A stretch of 64,000 nucleotides of DNA, taken from the NCBI RefSeq assembly GCF_007991455.1, contig NZ_BJYJ01000013.1, positions 1 through 64,000 of the forward strand. Direction: 5' to 3'. A model generated the notes under the pieces. It searched no databases. It was not told the origin of the DNA and worked only from the letters and a program-made list of their open reading frames with translations. The stretch comes from Chryseobacterium hagamense (GTDB taxonomy: Bacteria; Bacteroidota; Bacteroidia; Flavobacteriales; Weeksellaceae). The position numbers and the translations under genes are program-made. Of this stretch, positions 43,472-51,776 are shown piece by piece (the stretch's first letter is position 1; the number at the start of each line of letters is the position of its first letter).

Positions 43472-44023
43472 CTATTTTTCAAGGATCGATTCCAGCTTTG
43501 AAATCTTTTCTAATTTTTGTTTCAGCTCGTTGTTTTTCTCTTCATTGGAAATCTGCTGAGCCGACTTGTCGAAATTATCATTGAAAAACGGAAGCGTAAA
43601 GGTATCGATGATATTTCCGCCATGCAAAGGGAAACGCTTTTCGGCAGCTTCCAGAACTCCCAATCCTCCTCTGCCTCCGGGAGCAGTAGCCATCAGCAGC
43701 ATCGGCTTTTCATTCCATACGGCTCTGTTTTTGATCCGGGAAGTCCAGTCGAATACGTTCTTAAACGCCGTAGAATAAGTTCCGTTGTGCTCGGAAAGCG
43801 ATACCAAAAGAATATCTGCCGCATCGATTTTAGCCGCGAAATCAACTGCCTGCTGCGGAACCCCGCTTTCCACTTCGCGCTGATGCTTGTAAATCGGCAT
43901 TTCGAAGTCGTTCATGTCTACGGTTTCCACCTCAGCATCCGGGATCAACGAAGCAGCATAAGTTACTAAAAGTTTATTGATGGACGTATCGGAATTGCTT
44001 CCTGCAATAGCTAATATTTTCAT
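43472..44023 (-). CDS. NAD(P)H-dependent FMN reductase
   Basis: 183 residues with a flavodoxin-like fold. The FMN phosphate loop is AGSNSDTSINKLL (7-19), and SLSEHNGTYSTAFKNVFDW and APGGRGG are family blocks for binding flavin. Such enzymes reduce FMN, azo dyes, quinones or chromate; the natural acceptor is not visible. The C-terminal 30 residues form a charged helix. Upstream promoter weak (GATCTTTG). Confidence 0.9.
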   Translation of the reverse strand: MKILAIAGSNSDTSINKLLVTYAASLIPDAEVETVDMNDFEMPIYKHQREVESGVPQQAVDFAAKIDAADILLVSLSEHNGTYSTAFKNVFDWTSRIKNRAVWNEKPMLLMATAPGGRGGLGVLEAAEKRFPLHGGNIIDTFTLPFFNDNFDKSAQQISNEEKNNELKQKLEKISKLESILEK

Positions 44024-44316
44024 TGTTTATCTGTTGAATAAGTTTGTTTGTTTTTTAATGCCGCAAAGATCGGAAGATTTTTGGGATGTGAACCGTTTTA
44101 ACTATAGATTATTATTAAATTTCTTATAGATGTTTTGATATTCATTTGATACAAAGCCTTTTACTATTATTAATTGTGTATAGGTTCGCAAGGCATTCTG
44201 TCCAGAAAAGAACTCTGTGCTTTGGATCATTATTCACAATACATGATATTGTCATTCAGAACCAACAGAAGTTTAATGCGAAAAATATTTTAACATTTAA
44301 AATGCTTAGTATCTTA

Positions 44317-44523
44317 GAGCCTGTTTAAATTTACCTTTTATATTTTAACATTAAGAATTTAAGGCATTTTAGCTTAAAAAATCAATATGTCGGTTGCCCG
44401 GCAATATTCAATTAAGTCAATTGAAATCATCGTATTAAAGTGAAGAATAAACAAAGTTTATTTAATTCAGAAAATTAAGAGAAATGACGGAAAGTTTGAT
44501 GAATTAAAATTTTAAACAGGCTC
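44317..44523. mobile_element. MITE-like element, 207 bp, with TTA target duplication
   Basis: Terminal inverted repeats: left GAGCCTGTTTAAATTT, right (reverse complement) GAGCCTGTTTAAAATTTT, with 13 identical terminal bases. TTA occurs directly outside both ends (44314-44316 and 44524-44526). The interior is AT-rich with no open frame. The ends resemble IS5-group termini, which duplicate 2-4 bp. No parent transposase is in the window. Confidence 0.75.
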
Positions 44524-44532
44524 TTAACCAAA

Positions 44533-44600
44533 AGTTCTTCCGTGATCCGGCACCTTCTTCAGGTCTTTTAATGAAGATTCCGGTTCAGTTTCATGTTAGC
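44533..44600 (-). repeat. Dispersed repeat family A, diverged copy
   Basis: On the minus strand AACATGAAACTGAACCGGAA, CATTAAAAGACCTGAAG, AAGGTGCCGGATCACGGAAG. Confidence 0.5.
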
Positions 44601-44603
44601 TTA

Positions 44604-45332
44604 TTATTTTAAATAGGCCGGCAATTCCATCGGAACTTCCATCAGCAGGATTTCGGCATCTTCCACCGCCTCGATGTTGAAACTTTGGGTATCCCAGATT
44701 CCCAGGCCGTCCCTTTCATTCAGAATGCGGTCTCCTACTTTTGCACTTCCTCTGAGAACAAAGGCATACACCCCGTTTCCTTTTTTATTCAGCATATAGT
44801 TTTTGCCGTTTCCTTTGGTAAAATTTGCCAGGCTGAACCAGGCATCCTGATGGATCCATACGCCGTCATCATTTTTATTTGGCGACAGGATCTGTTGAAA
44901 CCCATTGATCTTTTCTCCTTCTTTAATACTTTTCTGGTCATATCTCGGCTCCACACCCACTTCTCTCGGAAATACCCAGATCTGCAGGAATTTTACCGCC
45001 TGGTCTTTGTTCTTGTTGTACTCGCTATGCATTACTCCGGTTCCGGCACTCATCACCTGGATCTCGCCTTTTCTGATGACTGCGGTGGTTCCCATAGAAT
45101 CTTTATGCTCCAGGTCCCCTTCCAGCGGAATGGAAATGATTTCCATATCGCGGTGCGGATGGGTCCCGAAACCCATTCCCTGAGTAACGGTGTCGTCGTT
45201 CAATACTCTTAACACCCCAAAGTTCATCCGGTCCTGATTCTGGTATCCGGCGAAACTGAAGGTATGGTAGCTGTTCAGCCATCCGTGGTTGGCATGTCCT
45301 CTGGTGTCTGCTTTGTGATATACTGTTTTCAT
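44604..45332 (-). CDS. Pirin-family bicupin protein
   Basis: 242 residues from the ATG at 45332. A longer frame to 45443 is unlikely since a TACATTTG box at 45352-45359 lies inside it. The N-terminal cupin has the metal-binding set GTHPHRDMEII and SAGTGVMHSEYN (His, His, His, Glu). Start MKTVYHKADTRGHANHGW is canonical. Bacterial pirins can act as quercetin dioxygenases or regulators; the role here is open. Confidence 0.9.
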   Translation of the reverse strand: MKTVYHKADTRGHANHGWLNSYHTFSFAGYQNQDRMNFGVLRVLNDDTVTQGMGFGTHPHRDMEIISIPLEGDLEHKDSMGTTAVIRKGEIQVMSAGTGVMHSEYNKNKDQAVKFLQIWVFPREVGVEPRYDQKSIKEGEKINGFQQILSPNKNDDGVWIHQDAWFSLANFTKGNGKNYMLNKKGNGVYAFVLRGSAKVGDRILNERDGLGIWDTQSFNIEAVEDAEILLMEVPMELPAYLK

Positions 45333-45351
45333 ATCGTGATTATTTATAGTA

Positions 45352-45359
45352 CAAATGTA
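45352..45359 (-). promoter_or_regulatory. Candidate -7 box for the pirin gene
   Basis: TACATTTG on the minus strand, 19 nt before the chosen start. Confidence 0.5.
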
Positions 45360-45428
45360 CGGCGGCCATGCGGGAAATCTGTTGATGTAAGGTAAGAAAG
45401 GAAGACGGGCTGAGTATGGGAAGTACGG

Positions 45429-45486
45429 AAATTCCCCTCCCATGGAGGAGTGGCAGAAATTCCCAGAATTTCTGACGGGGTGGTTT
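45429..45486 (-). repeat. Palindromic repeat family D, copy 2 (inverted)
   Basis: On the minus strand AACCACCCCGTCAGAAATTC, then TGCCACTCCTCCATGGGAGG and GGAATTT. Opposite in orientation to the next two copies. Confidence 0.7.
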
Positions 45487-45559
45487 ATTGCGAAGGATAA
45501 GTTTCTGTAATGGCTTCTTTAAAAGTAAAGTAAAGGATTTGAAGTTGCAGATCGTTTTA

Positions 45560-45619
45560 AACCACCCCGTCAAAATTTTTTTAAAATTTTGCCACCCCTC
45601 CGAAAGAGGGAATTTTTTA
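45560..45619 (+). repeat. Palindromic repeat family D, copy 3
   Basis: AACCACCCCGTCAAAATTTT, TTTAAAATTTTGCCACCCCT, CCGAAAGAGGGAATTTT. Confidence 0.7.
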
Positions 45620-45739
45620 TCGGGGCTAAATTTCCTCCGCTACATAAGTTTTACATTTTATAATCGTCAATTCAAATTCTTGATCATCTCTCAAAATTCA
45701 CCTGCGAAACAAAATTCACAATTTACAATTCACATACTC

Positions 45740-45803
45740 AGCCACCCCGTCAAAAATTCTTTGAATTTTCGACACCCTTGCGGATCCGAGAGGGTTTTAA
45801 AAT
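45740..45803 (+). repeat. Palindromic repeat family D, copy 4
   Basis: GCCACCCCGTCAAAAATTCT, TTGAATTTTCGACACCCTTG, CGGATCCGAGAGGG. Confidence 0.65.
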
Positions 45804-45900
45804 TCTATTTCTTATGGATTTTATAGATGTAATTTCTCTGTTAGCTGTAATTCACCATTCACTTGCGCAGCAAAATTCACCATTCACCATCCATCTTCCG

Positions 45901-47067
45901 CTAAAAGGCTTCTTCGATCTTTGAGTTTTTCCGGAGGATCATCAGGAGGATGAAGATCAGGATCACGCAACCGGTAAGAAACTGAAGGATAAGGGTGGTC
46001 CGGTCTGAAAAATGGCCCAGCGTGTTGGTGATGATGCCGGTTCCCGTCTGGTTGGCAGCCATTAAAAACCCGGATACCAGTACAGACAGAGACGGAAATT
46101 CGACGGTTCCCCAACCGATGGAACCCGGAAACAAAGTGCCCATAAAAAAACCGGTCAGAAACATCATCGGGAGAAGCAGTCCGGCATCGGGATAGATCCA
46201 GAGTGCACTTAACAATACGGCAACTGCCAAAGGCGATCCCAGAAATCCATACGACAGGTTGAATTTTTTAGAAAAAATTCCGAAAAGAAGGCGGTTAAAT
46301 GCAATTCCGCCCCAAAACAGGGAAAGTCCGAGACTTGCCTGTGAACTGTTGAGTCCCTGATTTTTAAGGATCACCGCGCCGAAACTTCCGAAGGCACCTT
46401 CGATAAACCCGTACAAAACAATGGCTGCAAAAAAAAGCCAGAGCCGGGAAGGGATCTTAAAATGGGCCGGAAGTTGGAAAAGCGGCCCTTTTTCAAGTTG
46501 CAGACACAGGAAAAGAATGAAGATGACCGCTACCAATATAAAAACGATTCCGGGAACATCCATCCAGTTCTGCAGGCTGCCGACGGCATTGATCATCAGC
46601 GGCGATGCCGAAGTTCCCAGGCCGACCAGGAACTGAAGGATGAGAATGGATGAGGATTTACTGTTTTCAGACAGGCTAGCTGCCAGCGGATTCAGGGTGG
46701 TAATAGACAGTCCGAAACCGGTTCCCGTGCAGGCGACCAGCACCATCAGTGCCGGAAAAAGCATCTGCTTTTCATTCATGAAAAACCGGAGGCTCCACAA
46801 ACCTGCGGTAGCCGCCATCATCAGAACCAATCCTGTCCCCAAGATAATTTTAGGTCCTGTTTTATTGACCAGGAAAGGCGCTGCAAGACAGGAAGCGATA
46901 ATGCAGATCACTTGTGGAATGAAGAGATTCCCGAACTGTGCCGGTGAAAGTGCGAAAAGGGCGCTATCAGTAAACACGCTGCTCAATGCCGGAAAAATAA
47001 CAAAATTAAGACCCGTAAAAAATGCCAGCAGGTAAATCACCGTCATTCTGGCTATTCGGGAATTCAT
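45901..47067 (-). CDS. MFS transporter (FucP/YbjJ-like)
   Basis: 388 residues with twelve hydrophobic helices and little else, an inner-membrane carrier. The N-terminal helices (YLLAFFTGLNFVIFPALSSV) and the NKTGPKIILGTGLVL loop fit the sugar-type MFS group. Its start overlaps the stop of the GMC oxidoreductase gene by four bases (ATGA), so the two are translationally coupled. An uptake carrier for the oxidoreductase substrate, or for its product, is a reasonable inference. Confidence 0.85.
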   Translation of the reverse strand: MNSRIARMTVIYLLAFFTGLNFVIFPALSSVFTDSALFALSPAQFGNLFIPQVICIIASCLAAPFLVNKTGPKIILGTGLVLMMAATAGLWSLRFFMNEKQMLFPALMVLVACTGTGFGLSITTLNPLAASLSENSKSSSILILQFLVGLGTSASPLMINAVGSLQNWMDVPGIVFILVAVIFILFLCLQLEKGPLFQLPAHFKIPSRLWLFFAAIVLYGFIEGAFGSFGAVILKNQGLNSSQASLGLSLFWGGIAFNRLLFGIFSKKFNLSYGFLGSPLAVAVLLSALWIYPDAGLLLPMMFLTGFFMGTLFPGSIGWGTVEFPSLSVLVSGFLMAANQTGTGIITNTLGHFSDRTTLILQFLTGCVILIFILLMILRKNSKIEEAF

Positions 47068-48596
47068 GATTTCAGAACGTTATTTTTCAGGTGTTCCCCT
47101 ACCCTCAGGGCCATTGCAATGATCGTCAGGGCCGGATTAACCGCTCCGCTGGATACGAAAAAGCCTCCGTCTACGATATAGAGATTAGTCAGGTCGTGGG
47201 CTTTGCAGTAAGTATCCACTACTGAAGCGGATGGATCGGTTCCCATCCGGGTTGTTCCGTTCTGGTGAGCCGGAGACGCAATGTCCATTCCTTTGCTGAA
47301 ATAGATGCCTTTGAACAGGAAAGAATCGAATTTCCCGGAAGCTTTGAGGGCTTTGATCAGCTCCTCTTTTAAATAGCTGTGTCCCTGCTGGTTGTTCGGG
47401 GTGTAGCTGATCTTGATCTGCCCGTTTTCGACGGTCACCCTGTTTTCCGGATCCGGAAGGTCTTCGGACGTGAGCCAGAAATCTACGGCGTGTCTGGCCA
47501 TCAGTTCAAAAGTAAAGCCGGGTGCCGGCACGGGGCTGTCTGCCTTAATCTGGTGTTCATCTGATTTTCCCAGCATCTGGATGTGTCCGAGCGGAAATTC
47601 GTAACCTTTATTAGCATGGTAAAAATCATTTACCCCGAAGGTTTTCCCGAATTTGGTCGGGTTCGGTTCAGTATAAAGTGCTACCAGAGCGGAATTCTGA
47701 TGGAACATATAGTTCCGTCCTACCTGATCCGATGAATTGGCCAGGCCGTTTGGAAACTTTTCACTTTTACTTTCCAGAAGAACGGCCGCGGAATTGATGG
47801 CTCCGGCAGAAAGAATGACCAGTCCTGCCGTCAGGGTTTTGGTTTCGCCGTCCTGTTCTACCCTAATTTCCGTAACTGTATCTCCTTCCTCATTGGTATT
47901 CAGCCTTAAGACTTTGGTATTGGTCATCAGTTCCACATTGGGATGCTCCAGTGCTTTTGAAAGTGAACATAAATGGGCATCCCCTTTTCTTTCCGCAGCA
48001 TCGGGAAATCCGTCAAACCGGTCTAAAGTATAAGGGGCGTTGGCTGCTTTGTGAGGTTTAAAATTCACCCCAACCGGCAGTTCAAAAGGATGCCAGCCAT
48101 AGCCGGACAGTTCGTCCACCACCTCCTGGATTCTCGGTTCGTGCGGCAGAGCGGCATACGGATAAGGCTCTTCATCGAAAGGTTCGGTAGGATCCGATCC
48201 TCTTTTTCCATGAACATAAAAAAGCTTTTCCGCCTGAAGGTAATATTCTTTCAGGTCGTCATACTGAATAGGCCATGCCGGTGACGTTCCGCCGTAATGC
48301 TGTATTTCTTTAAAATCCTCTTCCCTTAACCGGAACAGGGCTGCCCCGTAAAATTTGGTATTTCCGCCCACATTGTAATGCATTCCGGGACGGAAGGGTT
48401 TGTTGTGCTTATCCAGCCACTCGTCAGTTGTTGTGTATCTGTTTTTCTGAAAAACTTCCACCGAATCCCAGTTTTCTTTTTCCACCGGAACGTAATCTCC
48501 GCGTTCCACAACCAGTATTTTTTTGCCGCTGTCGGCCAGTTGGTAAGCCATGGTAGCACCTCCTGCCCCGCTTCCTATAATGATGATGTCGTACAT
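47064..48596 (-). CDS. GMC-family FAD oxidoreductase
   Basis: 510 residues. FAD-binding GSGAGGATMAYQLADSG (8-24), adenine-side Glu in VVERGD, and the C-terminal GMC block with HQNGTTRMG and GAVNPALTIIAMALRVGEHL. The family oxidises alcohols or sugars (choline, glucose, gluconate). No signal peptide is visible, so the enzyme is cytoplasmic or uses another route. It is coupled to an MFS carrier gene; no cytochrome c or subunit gene, common with dehydrogenase members, adjoins. Confidence 0.9.
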   Translation of the reverse strand: MYDIIIIGSGAGGATMAYQLADSGKKILVVERGDYVPVEKENWDSVEVFQKNRYTTTDEWLDKHNKPFRPGMHYNVGGNTKFYGAALFRLREEDFKEIQHYGGTSPAWPIQYDDLKEYYLQAEKLFYVHGKRGSDPTEPFDEEPYPYAALPHEPRIQEVVDELSGYGWHPFELPVGVNFKPHKAANAPYTLDRFDGFPDAAERKGDAHLCSLSKALEHPNVELMTNTKVLRLNTNEEGDTVTEIRVEQDGETKTLTAGLVILSAGAINSAAVLLESKSEKFPNGLANSSDQVGRNYMFHQNSALVALYTEPNPTKFGKTFGVNDFYHANKGYEFPLGHIQMLGKSDEHQIKADSPVPAPGFTFELMARHAVDFWLTSEDLPDPENRVTVENGQIKISYTPNNQQGHSYLKEELIKALKASGKFDSFLFKGIYFSKGMDIASPAHQNGTTRMGTDPSASVVDTYCKAHDLTNLYIVDGGFFVSSGAVNPALTIIAMALRVGEHLKNNVLKS

Positions 48597-48890
48597 ATTC
48601 CTGTTTGTTTTACTTAAAGTTAGTGATTATAAGCCTCCTTCAGCTTAAAATAAGCTTAAAATCCGATAAATGATGCAAATCGGGAACCAAACAGGGAGGG
48701 ATGGTTTTGTATGAACCATCATTATATTTTAACTGCAAAAAAGGCAAAAGATGTTTATCCTAAATCATGAAGGACAATTTTAACACATGAGTCACATCAG
48801 ATTTTAATTTCTTTCTTTGCACATATTTTAGAACACATGAGAAAGAAAATCAGAGATTTTCATTGGAATATGACAGCCATTAACATTATT

Positions 48891-48966
48891 TAACGTGAAC
48901 TCGACGAAAGATCTGGATTAAGAGGCTGGAAGCAGGAAGCCGAATGCCGGAAGTTTCTCTTGTCAG
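48891..48966 (+). repeat. Dispersed repeat family A, long copy
   Basis: TAACGTGAACTCGACGAAAG, CTGGATTAAGAGGCTGGAAG, CAGGAAGCCGAATGCCGGAA, GTTTCTCTTGTCA. Confidence 0.65.
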
Positions 48967-49570
48967 ACACAGGATCAAAGACATTGATTTTTAAATTGAA
49001 TATGTTATGGCTTTATCAGAGAGGTTCTTATTAAATCCTGAATAGCCAGCCTTAGTTTTTTTCAATCAGGGAGGACTGATTTATATTATTTTACAGTCCC
49101 GGAGGGACGGCTTAATACAGGATGGGATGAAGTCCTGTCAGAACTGTGAACCGTTTGTTTGTTCCGGCGAGGTGAGTAGTATCCAAACTCCCAACTGAAT
49201 CAGCCTCATTTAATTTTTGAATTAAATAATTAAGTGAATATGATGCCACTACGGTCAAACTCACTTTATTGATCATCAATTATTTTGAATAAAGAATTGC
49301 TGACAGAGATTTAAAGACAAATGTGTATATTATTCTCTGATACTACGCTGAGATCCCCTGCGGGGATGACATAAATGGGCGAAATCCAAATTTATACTAT
49401 AAGTCAACTAAATGGCTAACCGGTGTCTGAGCGGAGCCGAAGCCACGCCATTATGCCGGATGTTTTCAGATTTTGGCTAAAGCCGGATGGAAATTATTTT
49501 TTTTGCGAATGGGCTTTAGCCCATTCCTATTGATACCAGATGGTTTGTTCTTTTATTTGAAATATCACTG

Positions 49571-49613
49571 AAAAAAAACTGCTTCAGCAAATAGCTTAAG
49601 CAGTTTTTTTTTA
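49571..49613. terminator. Terminator at the end of the starch-utilisation operon
   Basis: AAAACTGCTT / AAGCAGTTTT with a 13-base loop, flanked by A and T runs on both strands. On the minus strand it is 157 nt after the MFS stop codon. Confidence 0.75.
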
Positions 49614-49694
49614 GAATAGAGATTAAAATCAAATGAATCATCATAACTCATCAATGCAGACCGATCCTATTTGATTTTTGATTTAGAGATAAAA

Positions 49695-49733
49695 GAAACT
49701 TCCATCATCAAGCTCCCTTCTTCCAGCCTATTC
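49695..49733 (-). repeat. Dispersed repeat family A, short copy
   Basis: On the minus strand TAGGCTGGAAGAAGGGAGCT, TGATGATGGAAGTTTC. Confidence 0.5.
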
Positions 49734-49769
49734 ATCTGATTTTTACTTTAAGTTTATGTTAATATGGTA

Positions 49770-51185
49770 TTAAAAATGCACCTGCCGGATCTCCTCCTCA
49801 ATCTCTTTCGGAGTTTCGTCTTCGGATTTGATGAAAATCAGGGTGAGGATGGCACCCAACAGCATGCAGATGCCTCCCACGACTACATAATCGATGGCCA
49901 TCTTTCCGAATACACCGCTGACGATCGGTCCGCCGAATACACCATTGATAATTTGCGGGATCACGATAAAGAAGTTGAAAATCCCCATATACACGCCCAT
50001 TTTTTTCTGCGGGATCACTTCGATCAGCATGGCATAAGGCATCGCGAGGATACTGGCCCAGGCAAATCCAAGCCCGATCATGGAAATCCAGAGCAGGCCG
50101 GTGTCTTTAATGAAATACATCAGGATGAGGCCGGTTCCCCCGAAAGCCAGGGCCAGGGCGTGGGTCTGCTTTTTCCCGATCCATTTCGCCAGCGGCGTCA
50201 AAATGAAGGCAAAGGGAATGGCCCACAGGTTGTACATCCCGAAGAGTTTACCGGTAAGGTCTCCCGCATCATTAAATGCTTTGGAATGGGTATCTTCCGG
50301 TGACAGTCCGAAATGATGGGTAGCTAACGCGCTGGTGGTAAATACCCACATGGTAAACAGGGCAAACCAGGAAAAGAACTGCACGATCCCAAGCCTTTTC
50401 ATCTGGGGCGGAATATTGGAAAAATCTTTGAAGATATCCTTAAATTTTGAAGGCGGCGCAATATCTTTTCCTCCTTCGAAAGCAGCAAATTCTGCCGGAG
50501 AATATTCTTTGGTGGTGACAATGGTATAAATAATGGTCAGAAGTAGAAATCCTGCTCCTACATAAAACGAATAGATGACATTATCGGCTACAAAACCTGC
50601 GGCAGCTTCATTTGAAATGCCGAGCTGGGTAAGCCAGTCCGGAAGATAAGAACCGATCACCGCCCCAATCCCGATCAGGATGGTCTGTACGGAAAAACCG
50701 ATGGTGCCCTGATGTTTCGGCAGCATATCGCCTACCAATGCACGGAACGGTTCCATGGCCACATTGATGGAAGCATCCATCATCGCCAGGAAAATGACGG
50801 CCAGCAGCAATACATTGGCCGCCATCATCTGGGTTGCCGACGCCGCATTTGGTAACATGACCAGACCGACAGCACACAGGATGGCGCCGATCAGGAAATA
50901 CGGTTTTCTTCTTCCGAGCGGGCTCCAGGTATTGTCGCCCATATGGCCGATGATGGGCTGAACGATCAGTCCTGTGACGGGAGCTACCAGCCAGAACCAG
51001 GACAGTTCATGCACATCAGCACCGAAATTGGCCAGGATCCGGCTGGCGTTTCCGTTCTGCAGCCCGAAGGCCATCTGGATTCCCAGAAATCCCATGCTCA
51101 TGTTGATGATCTGAAGCATGGATAAATCGGGCTTTTTTACTTTCCCGGATATACCGGAATCGTGTTTTCCTACCATTTCTGTCAT
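49770..51185 (-). CDS. SLC45-type MFS transporter, probable maltose/maltodextrin carrier
   Basis: 471 residues with twelve membrane helices. The loop GHMGDNTWSPLGRRKPYFLIG (about 80-100, here split) has the D-R-RRxPY pattern of the GPH/SLC45 sucrose-maltose group. It is last in the Sus-like operon, and its start shares one base with the stop of the SnoaL-like gene (TAATG). By position it probably imports maltose or short maltodextrins made by the GH97 and GH13 enzymes across the inner membrane. Terminator at 49571-49613. Confidence 0.87.
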   Translation of the reverse strand: MTEMVGKHDSGISGKVKKPDLSMLQIINMSMGFLGIQMAFGLQNGNASRILANFGADVHELSWFWLVAPVTGLIVQPIIGHMGDNTWSPLGRRKPYFLIGAILCAVGLVMLPNAASATQMMAANVLLLAVIFLAMMDASINVAMEPFRALVGDMLPKHQGTIGFSVQTILIGIGAVIGSYLPDWLTQLGISNEAAAGFVADNVIYSFYVGAGFLLLTIIYTIVTTKEYSPAEFAAFEGGKDIAPPSKFKDIFKDFSNIPPQMKRLGIVQFFSWFALFTMWVFTTSALATHHFGLSPEDTHSKAFNDAGDLTGKLFGMYNLWAIPFAFILTPLAKWIGKKQTHALALAFGGTGLILMYFIKDTGLLWISMIGLGFAWASILAMPYAMLIEVIPQKKMGVYMGIFNFFIVIPQIINGVFGGPIVSGVFGKMAIDYVVVGGICMLLGAILTLIFIKSEDETPKEIEEEIRQVHF

Positions 51186-51697
51186 TATTTTTTCAGTTTT
51201 TGAATTAATGCTTCTTCAATCGGGGCTTTTTCGGCAACGACTTTATCCACGACTTCGTTCGGAACGGTCATGGAAAGGACGTACTGCCTGATTTTCCACT
51301 GCCCGTTAATTTTTTCCACCACTCCCGAACCGCGGCAGATTTTCATCTGCGTATCGAGCAGCTCATCAAACCAGGCAAGCTTACCGTCTTTGCTGAAATA
51401 GATGTTTCTTTTCAGTGAGGTAAAGTTCCAGGTGGATTTTTTATCAAAATACGGTTTTGCCCAAGCTTTAAAAGCTTTTTTGTCCCAGACTTCAGTGGCG
51501 TCGGTCCCGATGAAGGCGGATTCGTCTGCAAAATAATTGAAGTAGGTATCGAAATCGGCTTTTGCAGCGGCAACGTTGAAACTGTCAAGCATGGTCCCGA
51601 TGGCCGTTTTTTCATTTTCGGATTTTGTCTGGGCTGAAACGGCTGAAAAGCTGAGCATCATCAGCAGAAAAGTAAAAAGTATGGTTGTTTTTTTCAT
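51185..51697 (-). CDS. Secreted SnoaL/DUF4440-like protein
   Basis: 170 residues from the ATG at 51697, which gives signal peptide MKKTTILFTFLLMMLSFSAV to SAQ; the upstream ATG at 51727 adds ten unrelated residues. The mature part has the NTF2/SnoaL shape: AKADFDTYFNYFADESAFIG near the start, ETWDKKAF-like middle and GQWKIRQYVLSMTVP at the end. The ligand or reaction is unknown. It sits between the GH13 gene and the MFS gene and is coupled to the latter. Confidence 0.82.
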   Translation of the reverse strand: MKKTTILFTFLLMMLSFSAVSAQTKSENEKTAIGTMLDSFNVAAAKADFDTYFNYFADESAFIGTDATEVWDKKAFKAWAKPYFDKKSTWNFTSLKRNIYFSKDGKLAWFDELLDTQMKICRGSGVVEKINGQWKIRQYVLSMTVPNEVVDKVVAEKAPIEEALIQKLKK

Positions 51698-51718
51698 GTT
51701 GGGTTGTAGTTGTTGTTT

Positions 51719-51751
51719 AAACCTCATAGGTTTTGAAAACCTATGAGGTTT
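51719..51751. repeat. Perfect 16-bp inverted repeat (hairpin)
   Basis: AAACCTCATAGGTTTT, G, AAAACCTATGAGGTTT. It lies between the GH13 and SnoaL-like genes. Confidence 0.8.
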
Positions 51752-51776
51752 GAAGAGGTTTAATGATAGAGATCTA

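Larger units (their letters stand above)
44024..44603. other. Gene-free interval containing a MITE-like element and a family A repeat
   Basis: No gene. The element at 44317-44523 and repeat copy at 44533-44600 fill the right half; 44024-44313 shows nothing recognisable. Confidence 0.65.
45333..45900. other. Gene-free interval with three family D repeats
   Basis: No gene. Besides copies 2-4 it has loose AATTCACCATTCAC-type direct repeats at 45680-45895. Confidence 0.6.
48597..49769. other. 1.2-kb gene-free interval packed with repeat fragments
   Basis: No gene in either strand. Seen: family A copies at 48891-48966 and 49695-49733; hairpins GTCCCGGAGGGAC (about 49097), ATCCCCTGCGGGGAT (about 49352) and AATGGGCTTTAGCCCATT (about 49507); a TGGCTAAAGCC unit; GGTGTCTGAGCGGAGCCGAA; and the sus terminator at 49571-49613. 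Confidence 0.7.

Noticed and set aside
41493..45803. CRISPR array from the recurring CCACCCCGTC units
   Set aside because: Copies are irregularly spaced, occur in both orientations and have no regular spacers or cas genes.
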